The translations under genes and the position numbers were made by a program. Positions 44,170 to 53,351 of a stretch of 64,000 nucleotides of DNA are shown one piece after another (position 1 is the stretch's first letter; each line of letters begins with the position of its first letter). The notes beneath the pieces are model-generated. The model ran no database searches. It was not told where the DNA came from and saw only the letters and a list, made by a program, of their open reading frames with translations. This DNA comes from Planctomycetaceae bacterium. Its GTDB lineage: Bacteria; Planctomycetota; Planctomycetia; Pirellulales; Pirellulaceae. The stretch spans positions 1 to 64,000 of the forward strand of contig JAIYDN010000100.1 of assembly GCA_027487485.1 (NCBI GenBank). The letters run 5' to 3'.

Positions 44170-47100
44170 ATGCCGCTACCATTTCATCAACAACCCATTG
44201 CCATCGTCGGTATGGGCTGTCGTTTACCCGGCAGTTCCAGTCTTGATGCCTATTGGAAACTGATTGAAAGTGGTGGATCAGCATTAGGAGAACTACCCCC
44301 GAGTCGACTGAATCAACGGCTTTACTTCGATCCCAATACTTGCTCTCGACCGCGTACTTTGACTCGACTGGGTGGGATTGTTGATCCCTACTTGGGGCTG
44401 CGTTCGAACCATCATTTGACATCGAAGGATATTGCGGCGGCGGATCCTGCTCAATTAGAACTGGTCAGCGTCACAGAGGATGCGATCGCGCACGCTGGCT
44501 GGACCGATGATTCGTTCGCTGGCAAAAAGACGGGGGTCTACGTCGGTCACACTCGTGGGTCCGGTCGAACAGGCGAGCTTGTTTATCGTTCGCTGGTTTC
44601 CGAGACTGCGCAATGGTTAAACGAGGTGCCCTCTTTTGCTGCAATGGGGCCGGAAGAACGTCGCATGGTTATCGATGCGATTGTTCAGCAAACCAAGATG
44701 GATTATCCCGGAATAGACCGGAGGCATCCCGAACGCTTGGAAGCTTTTCAAGGTTCCTATCTGATCAGCCGAGCGTTCAATCTAAACGGTCCTGCTGTTT
44801 CCTTGAACGCCGCATGCGCATCATCACTGATTGCTCTTTCCTATGCAACGCAGGCCTTGCGTTTAGGGGCCATCGATGTCGCTGTCGTCGGGGGAGGATC
44901 CTTTGTCGAATTTGATAGTCTGGTCCTTTTCTCGCGTGCGGGCAGTGTATCGAAGACGGGTTCGCGTCCGTTCGACGCTGGGGCTGATGGATTGGTTGCG
45001 GCCGAAGGATACGTCATCCTATTGCTGAAGACTCTCGAAAAAGCCATCCAAGATGGCGATTCGATTGCGGCTGTCATTCGCGGTACTGGCTATTCTTCGG
45101 ACGGCAAGGGAAAGAGCCTTTGGGCACCAAGAAAAGAGGGCCAAGTTCTTGCCATCGAACGAGCCTTTGGTCAAACGCTCTCGAAGAAACGTGTGCAGTA
45201 CGTTGAAGCGCATGCGACGAGCACAGCCGTTGGCGATGCGATTGAAATGTCAGCTCTCTCGGAAGCGTTTTCGAGTGTCGTCGAGGGTGGAGCACCAAGA
45301 ATTCCGATTGGCAGCGTCAAGGCAAATATCGGACATACTTTGGAAACTGCCGGCCTCGCTGGTCTTGTGAAAGCCGTGCTTGCAATCCAGCACAAAACAA
45401 TCCCGCCTGTCGCCTATGTTGGTGAGCTTAATTCGAAGGTGGACTGGGCGAACTCCCCATTGGTAGTTCCACCTGCCAAAGCTGCTTGGGAATCTCCAAG
45501 CCAATCGCACCCAAGGCGAGTGGGTGTAAATGCGTTTGGTATCGGTGGCCTTAATGCTCATATAGTCATAGACGAGTATTGCACTACCTATCGTGATCAA
45601 TACTTTGAACCAGATTGCGAGCTGAACGCCCCCGCGAGATCAAACGCCGGAACCAGCTCCGCATCGGATCGTAATCGAACGTCTTCCGCCCACAGAAACG
45701 AGCCAGTTGCTGTCATCGGTTTAGGCGTTATTTCCCCAGCGGGCTTTGAGACAGATTCCTTCTGGAAATCAGTGGTCAATGGCCAGGTTTGGCTGTCGTC
45801 GCCTCCCGCGGAACGTCTCAAGTTGGACGATTCGCGTTGGGATTCGGTAAAGTCCGATGGAAGCGCCAAGCTCTTGGGCGGATTCCTGAAGGACTACCAG
45901 TACGACTGGCGAAAACACAAAGTTCCACCCAAGCAAGTGGAGGCAGCCGATCCGCTGCAGTTCATGCTGCTCGACGCCGTCGATCAAGCCATTCGCAATA
46001 CGGGCATGAAGGCCGACCAGATCCCGCGCGAACGCACCGGGGTCGTCATCGGTAGTATTTTCGGTGGTGAATTCGGTAACCAATTGCAGATGGGACTTCG
46101 CCTTCCCGAGTTTTCTGAAAAGCTCCAAAACCAACTTTTGAAGCAAGGTTGGCCAACTGAAAAAATTGAAGATACGATTGATGCGTATCAATCTTTGTTA
46201 TTGGCGCGCATGCCGGCCCTTATCGACGAAACAGGCAGCTTCACCAGTTCCACACTCGCATCAAGAATAACCAAGACCTTTGATGTGATGGGCGGCGGTA
46301 GTGCGATCGACTCCGGCGGGATTTCCGGTCTTGCCGCACTGGATCTATGCATCAATGTTTTGCGCACAGGTGATTCAGACCTTATGATTTGCGCCGCGGG
46401 GCAACGTAGCTGCGGTCAAATGGTTTTTGATCAAATGATGGATGCGCGTCGGCTCAATACTTCCGGAAGCTACTCGGTAGGAAACAAAAATTCTGAAGGT
46501 CTGGTTCCCGGCGAAGGTGTAGCCGTATTGGTACTAAAGCGACTCTCCGATGCCCAACGCGATGGCAACCGAATCTATTCTGTGATTCATTCCATCGAGA
46601 CTGCACGGCAGGAGAAATTGCAAGATGCCTATGTTCAAGTGGATCGAGCACTGGTTCGGCAACTCGCAGCAACATCGTGCACAACCCTCCAGTATGTAGA
46701 ATCCTGCGCCAACGGCACCAACGAAGATTCCCACGAACTGGAGTCGATCTCTCAGGTTTTTGGACCGTTGACTACCAAACCGATTCCTGTCTGCTCTTTG
46801 AAAGAACAAGTTGGTGAGACGTTTGGAGCGGCAAGCTTAATGGCGGTTGTTCGCGCATCACTGGCCCTGTCGCAAGGGACAATTCCTGCGGCTGCGAAAG
46901 CAACAAAGCGAGATCGCTACGACAATGTGGTTTGCCCTGCAGTTAGCAATCCAATCGGTGATGGCACGACGGACTTCCCAAGCAGTGTGGTAGTTCACGC
47001 CGCTTGTGAGAATAGTGTTTCTGGATTGTTGCTGACCAATGTTGCCGCGCTCCAGAACTCTGTTAAGCCACCAGAAACGAAGGTTGCCATTTCAACGAAC

Positions 47101-50100
47101 GCTAATGCTCTGAATCTGGAGGGACGAAGTGCAGCGGACCCAGGTTGGGTTCGATTCGGGGCAGATACCATTTCGGAACTTCTGAGCGACTTGCAGGCAT
47201 GCGTCCAGAAGGGGGGGGCAGCACAGAATCACGAGAACCGCCGTACTAGCGACTGGTCGACTTACCGATATCGATTGAACATAGTTGCATCGGACGAAAA
47301 GGCCTTGTCGACCAAATTGGGGATGGCAATTCATGCACTGGATCAAAATCGATCCTTAAGTAGCCTGCAAAACCAAGGTGTCTTCTTTGCACAGAAGGGT
47401 AGTTCGCCCAATGCTGAGATTGCATTCGTTTATTCTGGCCAAGGGTCGCAGTACCCTCGTATGCTTGAGTCGCTGGTCGCGTCGGATCCAGATTGCAAGC
47501 TGGTGAAGGGGCAATTGGATAGCATTGTTCAAACATTGGGACTGGATTCTTTCGACGCGATTGTGAAGGATGCGCCGGGGCTATTGGGGGTTGAACTTCG
47601 TAGAACCCAGCTTGGAATTCTTGGATGTGAAGTTCTGCTTACCACCAAGCTGCAAGCTCTGAACATTGTCCCAACTCGGATTGCTGGCCATAGCTTTGGC
47701 GAATATGGAGCCATGTTTGGGGCGGGCTGTTGGGATATTCGTACCGCTATGCAGGCTTCGGTCATGCGAAGTGATTCCGTAAGCCAAGCGGAAGTTATTC
47801 CTGGAAGATTGCTTTGTGCATTCTGCGATGAAAAAACGGCGAACTTTGCTTGCAACAGCACGGATGGGCAGTGTTTTGTTGCCAACTGCAATACAGCCAG
47901 CCAAACCGTGATCGGTGGAACAGAAGCTGGACTTGAACTGGCTAGAGCGTTTTTGGAGAAGAACCGTATTCGTGCAGTTCCCTTGAATGTGCCATTCGCA
48001 TTCCACACGCCCCTGATGAAGTCTGCCTCGACGGTAATGACCGGCTTTGTTGGAAATCTGTCTATCCAAGCTCCCACACGGCCACTGTTTAGCAGCGTAT
48101 CCGAAAGTTATGTTCAGGATGTTGGAAAGCTGAGACTCAATCTGGTAGAGCAGTTTGTGAAACCTGTTCGCTGGACTCACATGCTTGAGTCCCTTTCTAA
48201 CGACGGTGTCCATTTGTTTATCGAAGTTGGACCGGGGCAGGTTCTAACCGGGTTGAATCGAAATGTCTTTAAGGACCGAGAAGAGATCATTTGCGTGGCT
48301 ACAGACGATCCCAAGTCCGACTGCGCTCATCAATTGGTTTACGTTGGCGCCGCAGTCGAGATTTTTCAGCACCTGTCGTACGCTAGCCAAAATTCAATGC
48401 AATGGACTTTAGGCCAAGAACCTCAAAGCTCTCCCACAACTCAAGCATGCAAGACCGTCGATCCAATAAGCAAAGAAAGCCAAAGTCGAATGCAGATTGA
48501 TGATTCAACTAAGAAACAGAACTCGTTTGTGGACACGATTCAGCTAATCGCGACCCAACCGGTGAAGTCATCTGTTTCGAAGTATCGTTCGGATCTGCTC
48601 GCTCAAAGCGACATTCTTCTAGGGATCGAGTATCAGCCGCAATTGAATTCGTTGGCTGCTCAAGGTCAAGTTACCCCTGAATCGTTGTTGAGATGGAACA
48701 TTGAGCTCCAGGAGAATCGCAGCGGTGGCCAAAGTCATTACGTCTCTTTTCCAACGGCCAAGGATGACGGATTAGCTTTCCATGGGTTCCACGATCAAGT
48801 TGCAGCTAAACCCAACGCAGCTTGGGCCCAACTGCATTTCTTCCGGCACGCTCCCAAAGGATACTTGAAGCATGTTGTTGCCGGTTCCCAAGGCCAAATC
48901 GGAGGACTGCTTGGGATGAATGAAGCCGGAATTTCCATCTCCAGCATTGCAATCTCTTCGCGCAAAAAGACTTTCCAGCCAGGACTTCTACAGTCCATTG
49001 TGACGCTTCGCGTGTTGCGAGAATCGGACAATTTAGAATCTGCGGCCAAAGTGTTAGAGGGTCTTGCTCGAACTGGCCATTGGGGCGTATTGGTTCTCGA
49101 CACCAAATCGAAACGCGGCGCTTACATCGAGTACGACGACAATCGCTTTGATTTACTTCCGATCAGCGAATCATTTTTTGTTTCCGCAAAAGGAATGTCC
49201 GAAAAATCTCGAACTCGCAATGAAGTCAACGGCCATCCAACATGCGATCCTTCGCAATTGTTGCGTCAACTGAACGGTTCAAGCAGCAACATGGAAGCCG
49301 TTTGGAGCAAGGTGACGACTCGAACGATCGCCTCTTTTGCCGAATCACGAATGGCCGAAGAGCCAAATCAGATGGAGCTGGAATCGCATCGGGCGATTCT
49401 ACTTTCCCCACAAAACTACCATGCACTCGCTTCGATTCAGCTGGGTGGGCATCCTAAGACAGTGGATCAGCCTATCGAGTTGCACTTTAGCTCGTTCCTC
49501 AACCCGGCGATTGAAAGGAATCTCCCCAAGGTGCATCAAAACCGAAATGAAATGGTGCCCAGCGCACAGCCGGCAGTGAATCTTCCTGCAGCCAACGCTG
49601 ACATGAATGCGTTTGTTATCGAGCCGTCCGAGCTAGCTGCCAAAGGTAACAGCATCAACGACAATCCTCCGTTGGGTGACACCGATTTGATCTGTACCCG
49701 ACTTGGGCTTCGTTTGATCGAAATGCCGATCGCTTCGGAAGGCTCTGAAACGGATCTTATTCGCAACTCGAAAGTGATCCTGTTGGGGGGCGGCAAAACC
49801 AGTCAATTGCTGTCCCAGCGTTTAGCTGCACGCGGCGCTCAAGTTGCGATTCTGGAGATCTCTTCCGACGCACAATCTGTCTTGTCTCAATGGAATGATT
49901 GCGTCTCTCGAATGGGGCAGCCGGATCATCTGTTTTTCGTGCAGCCATCGACCAACAATGCGTCGGGAAATGCGTTGGTCGATGCAAGTCGTTGGCAAGA
50001 ATCAGTTCTAACGCCTTATCTTGTCGCCCAACAATGGTTTTCTGCATTCCCGGACTCCACCCGCGATCGTCCAATGCTATTCGTTTCCGTAACAAGCATG

Positions 50101-53100
50101 GGCGGAGATCTAGGGTTAGCGGGTCAATCCGATCAGCATTATGGTGGTGCATGGAGCGGCTTGTCGAAGGCCATGTTTCTAGAACGATGTGTCACCGTTG
50201 GGCCCGATCTTCGAACCCATTCGATCGATTTCGATCAAGATTGCTCCGACGAATCGAAAGTGGAAATGATTTTCCGCGAGATCGATTCGAAAGAAAGAGA
50301 AGCTGAGCTCGCTTATCGTAATGGCAAGCGGCACGTTTTGCGGATGGTGCATGCCCCGCTATCGCTTTCTTCCCAAGAGAAGACACCGTTTGGTAAAGAG
50401 GGATGCTGGATTGTTACGGGCGGAGCTCGCGGTGTGACTGCTGAAATCGCAAAGCGTATCGGTAAACTTCATGGTGGCACAATCCATCTGGTAGGTTCGA
50501 GTCCCCTACCTGAAGTTCCACAAGAATGGCTTTCTCTGGATCCAATGCAAACGCGTAAGCTTCGATCCAGCATTGTTCGGAAGGCAATTGAAGAAAAGAA
50601 AACTCCGGCGGATGTTTGGAACGCAACGGAGAAGGCTATCGAAATCGCAAAGAATCTGCTGAGCATGTCGGCTCAGGGGATCCGAATTCAGTACCACGCT
50701 TGTGACATATCTCGATTGGACAATGTTGCGCGGTTGGTCGATCAAATTCGCGGACAAGGTGAGCCTATCGTGGGCGTTGTCCATGGTGCTGGTTACGAAA
50801 AAGCCAGTCGTTTCAGTGGGAAAAAGCTACCGCTGGTCATGCGGACACTGGAATCCAAAGTGCTCGGCGCGATCCATTTAATGCAAGCTACCGCGACAGA
50901 TCCTCTTCGCTCCTTCGTCGCCTTCACCTCCATCAGCGGACGTTACGGTGCTATTGGGCAAACGGATTACGGTACAGCGAACGAGTGGCTAGCAAAAGTG
51001 GTCGCCCGCTATCAAACCAAACGCCCTGAAGTGCACGCCGTGGCCATGGATTGGCATTCGTGGGACGAAGTCGGAATGGCCGCTCGACCTGAAACGAAGC
51101 ACTCGAAGCTCTTGGCTACAATGCGATTCATGCCGGTAAACGAGGGTGTGGATCACTTCATGAAAGAACTGGTCCATCGAACTTTCGAAAACGAAGTGAT
51201 TATTACCGATTGGCGATATCACAAAATGTTCTTTGCTGATCCGGTAACGCCCCTGCCGACAGAAAGTTCGGTGGCTCCCCCGACTCAGGCGCAACAGAAT
51301 GTTCCGAAACAGACTTCACCTAACCACGAGGTTATAGCGAGCTCCGAAGTTTCCTTTAGCTTGGACCAGGTGTCAGCTGATCGAACCCAGGAATTATCGC
51401 TTGCAACCTTGGGTGATGTTATTCTTGTGGGCAACCATCCTGTCGGACGGGCCCTTTGCAACGAACTTGCCGAACACGGGGTTAGCTACCGCTGGATGCC
51501 TTGGCTTGCTGCGACGGAATCGGAAGAACAATCGCTGCTTCCGTTCGCCAAATCGGGGCATACCACCCTGTTCTTTTTGAGTGAACTTGATTCGGAAAAT
51601 CAAATGTCGCGAGGGTGGCAGCATCATCTCCGATCTGTGAAACGAAGCCAGTCATTCCATGCATGGTTGGCGTCATCGCGAGCGTCTGCATCGGATTCCT
51701 CGACTGTGCGAATTGTTGTCGCAGCAAATCTGTCTGGGTTTCAATCCAACGGTCATGGGTTCAAGAACCCCAACAGCTTGCTGCACCTGGCTATCCAAGA
51801 AGCTGCTTCTGACCGATCCATTGAATTGAAGGTGGTTGATCTTGCGACGGATATGTCCGCGTCCGCAAGAGCAAGCTGTTTGATCCGTGAGTCCATGATC
51901 GCTGATGGTTCGAAACTTGTTTCCCACAACCGCCAAGGCAGGTTTCGAATCCAAAAGAATTTTGGTGGTCCGTCTTTGGCTCGCCAATCGGAATTGAACA
52001 AACTCTCCGATAACGCCAAGTCGGTCGGTTTGTTGGTCCATGTTTCCTCGGCGGCACCACGTTCACAGTACGTGAAGCCAAGCTTTGTCGGGAAGGATCT
52101 TGAAACCAAGACCTTGGAGATTCGCTCCGAAGATCTGCGTGCCAACGATCCTTCTGGCTCTACAGGTCGGTTGAGTCAACTGCAGCGTCAGGTGAGCCTC
52201 ATCCGAAAAGAATGCGGTGATCGTATTCGCGAAGTTTATTTCGTAAACGACACTACCTTGGATGCTTCTCAGCAAGTTTTGTTGGTCGCAAGCCTCATGG
52301 AATTGACTCGACCCGATCAACTTACGCACTTCACGGTTTTAAGCGACTCGGAGTCCCATCAGGATGGAGCAGATCTTCCGTCATCTGTCGAGGCATGGAT
52401 GCAATGGTACAAGCAAGATCGACCAGAAGTGTCAGCTCGAATTTTGGCGATTACAAAGAAGAGTTCTTCGGATAAATCATCGTGGAGCTTTTCTCCAAAG
52501 CGGTTGGTAAACACAAGCCAAAGCGACGTCATTGAATATCAAATTGGGTTAGTACCCAAGGATGATCCTTTTTTATCGCAGCATTTGTTCCGTGGGCGTC
52601 CTTTGTTGCCCATCGTCGCTATTGCCGAGATGTTTTTGCAAGTGGCTGCCGAGTGCAAACTTGTGCCAAGCGGCACAAAGATTTCCGTCGAGCAGTTGCA
52701 GATCGTCAACGGACTGAAGTTCCTTGATGATGAACCTAAGAATGTCCGAGTTCAGATCAGGAAAATGGACGTTGGATTCGACGCGAAGTTGGTCTACTCG
52801 TTTGTCGACTCGAAGGGCAAGTTAATGGATGACAGTCGAGTCATCGCCAAAGCGGTTTTGAATGCATCCGTTGAGCCTGAATGCAAAACTAAGATCGTAT
52901 CGGATGTCGGAGCCGTTTGGCACGGGGTTGAGTACCCCGGCTCAGAAATGATTATTCATCACGGCCCTGCCTTTCGTTGTCTAAGCGAAGTTCAGTACGT
53001 TGAAGGCGGGATAGTGGCTCGATTGCACGTCAAAGCCAACGAAGAGCTCGGTGGAGCACGCGAAGGGTCTTGGATTTCTCCCATGGGGATTATCGACAGT

Positions 53101-53349
53101 TCACTTTTCGCGTGTGGAATCCTGGCTTGGATTCGCGACCCATCAATGGCGGCAATTCCGCTGGGGATAGAATCGATGTCGATCGTTGGTGCATGCAACG
53201 TTGGCGAACAGCTTTTCGCTTCCATCGAATTAAAGTCATTTGAAAAATCGAAAGCAATCTTCGATATAGATATTCGAGATCAAGCAGGTGGTTGCGTTGC
53301 CTTGCTTCGAGGATTCCAAGCCACACTTGTTTCACATAATTTAGGGTAG
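44170..53349 (+). CDS. Iterative PKS/PUFA-synthase-like megasynthase (KS-CLF-AT-AAT-like-KR-DH)
   Basis: 3059 residues. KS ~8-475: Cys216, His348, His389. CLF ~512-963: the Cys position reads Ser715-Gly716-Gly717, so inactive. AT ~1085-1375: GHSFGEY with Ser1175 and His1279 (FAFHTP). ~1470-1790: Ntn-hydrolase/AAT (peptidase C45)-like, with GGQSHYVSF near 1519-1527 and LGMNEAGISI from 1581; the nucleophile Cys is not evident. KR: structural part ~1850-2070, catalytic ~2080-2355 (TGGARGV, SISGRYGAIGQTDYGTANEW). ~2380-2780: unassigned, partly Rossmann-like. DH ~2800-3055: HLFRGRPLLP (His2805, HxxxGxxxxP) and Asp2976. There is no ACP, ER or TE; ACPs and enoyl reductase are the neighbouring genes. 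Domain order is by eye; the AAT assignment is the least certain. Confidence 0.9.
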   Translation: MPLPFHQQPIAIVGMGCRLPGSSSLDAYWKLIESGGSALGELPPSRLNQRLYFDPNTCSRPRTLTRLGGIVDPYLGLRSNHHLTSKDIAAADPAQLELVSVTEDAIAHAGWTDDSFAGKKTGVYVGHTRGSGRTGELVYRSLVSETAQWLNEVPSFAAMGPEERRMVIDAIVQQTKMDYPGIDRRHPERLEAFQGSYLISRAFNLNGPAVSLNAACASSLIALSYATQALRLGAIDVAVVGGGSFVEFDSLVLFSRAGSVSKTGSRPFDAGADGLVAAEGYVILLLKTLEKAIQDGDSIAAVIRGTGYSSDGKGKSLWAPRKEGQVLAIERAFGQTLSKKRVQYVEAHATSTAVGDAIEMSALSEAFSSVVEGGAPRIPIGSVKANIGHTLETAGLAGLVKAVLAIQHKTIPPVAYVGELNSKVDWANSPLVVPPAKAAWESPSQSHPRRVGVNAFGIGGLNAHIVIDEYCTTYRDQYFEPDCELNAPARSNAGTSSASDRNRTSSAHRNEPVAVIGLGVISPAGFETDSFWKSVVNGQVWLSSPPAERLKLDDSRWDSVKSDGSAKLLGGFLKDYQYDWRKHKVPPKQVEAADPLQFMLLDAVDQAIRNTGMKADQIPRERTGVVIGSIFGGEFGNQLQMGLRLPEFSEKLQNQLLKQGWPTEKIEDTIDAYQSLLLARMPALIDETGSFTSSTLASRITKTFDVMGGGSAIDSGGISGLAALDLCINVLRTGDSDLMICAAGQRSCGQMVFDQMMDARRLNTSGSYSVGNKNSEGLVPGEGVAVLVLKRLSDAQRDGNRIYSVIHSIETARQEKLQDAYVQVDRALVRQLAATSCTTLQYVESCANGTNEDSHELESISQVFGPLTTKPIPVCSLKEQVGETFGAASLMAVVRASLALSQGTIPAAAKATKRDRYDNVVCPAVSNPIGDGTTDFPSSVVVHAACENSVSGLLLTNVAALQNSVKPPETKVAISTNANALNLEGRSAADPGWVRFGADTISELLSDLQACVQKGGAAQNHENRRTSDWSTYRYRLNIVASDEKALSTKLGMAIHALDQNRSLSSLQNQGVFFAQKGSSPNAEIAFVYSGQGSQYPRMLESLVASDPDCKLVKGQLDSIVQTLGLDSFDAIVKDAPGLLGVELRRTQLGILGCEVLLTTKLQALNIVPTRIAGHSFGEYGAMFGAGCWDIRTAMQASVMRSDSVSQAEVIPGRLLCAFCDEKTANFACNSTDGQCFVANCNTASQTVIGGTEAGLELARAFLEKNRIRAVPLNVPFAFHTPLMKSASTVMTGFVGNLSIQAPTRPLFSSVSESYVQDVGKLRLNLVEQFVKPVRWTHMLESLSNDGVHLFIEVGPGQVLTGLNRNVFKDREEIICVATDDPKSDCAHQLVYVGAAVEIFQHLSYASQNSMQWTLGQEPQSSPTTQACKTVDPISKESQSRMQIDDSTKKQNSFVDTIQLIATQPVKSSVSKYRSDLLAQSDILLGIEYQPQLNSLAAQGQVTPESLLRWNIELQENRSGGQSHYVSFPTAKDDGLAFHGFHDQVAAKPNAAWAQLHFFRHAPKGYLKHVVAGSQGQIGGLLGMNEAGISISSIAISSRKKTFQPGLLQSIVTLRVLRESDNLESAAKVLEGLARTGHWGVLVLDTKSKRGAYIEYDDNRFDLLPISESFFVSAKGMSEKSRTRNEVNGHPTCDPSQLLRQLNGSSSNMEAVWSKVTTRTIASFAESRMAEEPNQMELESHRAILLSPQNYHALASIQLGGHPKTVDQPIELHFSSFLNPAIERNLPKVHQNRNEMVPSAQPAVNLPAANADMNAFVIEPSELAAKGNSINDNPPLGDTDLICTRLGLRLIEMPIASEGSETDLIRNSKVILLGGGKTSQLLSQRLAARGAQVAILEISSDAQSVLSQWNDCVSRMGQPDHLFFVQPSTNNASGNALVDASRWQESVLTPYLVAQQWFSAFPDSTRDRPMLFVSVTSMGGDLGLAGQSDQHYGGAWSGLSKAMFLERCVTVGPDLRTHSIDFDQDCSDESKVEMIFREIDSKEREAELAYRNGKRHVLRMVHAPLSLSSQEKTPFGKEGCWIVTGGARGVTAEIAKRIGKLHGGTIHLVGSSPLPEVPQEWLSLDPMQTRKLRSSIVRKAIEEKKTPADVWNATEKAIEIAKNLLSMSAQGIRIQYHACDISRLDNVARLVDQIRGQGEPIVGVVHGAGYEKASRFSGKKLPLVMRTLESKVLGAIHLMQATATDPLRSFVAFTSISGRYGAIGQTDYGTANEWLAKVVARYQTKRPEVHAVAMDWHSWDEVGMAARPETKHSKLLATMRFMPVNEGVDHFMKELVHRTFENEVIITDWRYHKMFFADPVTPLPTESSVAPPTQAQQNVPKQTSPNHEVIASSEVSFSLDQVSADRTQELSLATLGDVILVGNHPVGRALCNELAEHGVSYRWMPWLAATESEEQSLLPFAKSGHTTLFFLSELDSENQMSRGWQHHLRSVKRSQSFHAWLASSRASASDSSTVRIVVAANLSGFQSNGHGFKNPNSLLHLAIQEAASDRSIELKVVDLATDMSASARASCLIRESMIADGSKLVSHNRQGRFRIQKNFGGPSLARQSELNKLSDNAKSVGLLVHVSSAAPRSQYVKPSFVGKDLETKTLEIRSEDLRANDPSGSTGRLSQLQRQVSLIRKECGDRIREVYFVNDTTLDASQQVLLVASLMELTRPDQLTHFTVLSDSESHQDGADLPSSVEAWMQWYKQDRPEVSARILAITKKSSSDKSSWSFSPKRLVNTSQSDVIEYQIGLVPKDDPFLSQHLFRGRPLLPIVAIAEMFLQVAAECKLVPSGTKISVEQLQIVNGLKFLDDEPKNVRVQIRKMDVGFDAKLVYSFVDSKGKLMDDSRVIAKAVLNASVEPECKTKIVSDVGAVWHGVEYPGSEMIIHHGPAFRCLSEVQYVEGGIVARLHVKANEELGGAREGSWISPMGIIDSSLFACGILAWIRDPSMAAIPLGIESMSIVGACNVGEQLFASIELKSFEKSKAIFDIDIRDQAGGCVALLRGFQATLVSHNLG

Positions 53350-53351
53350 TC

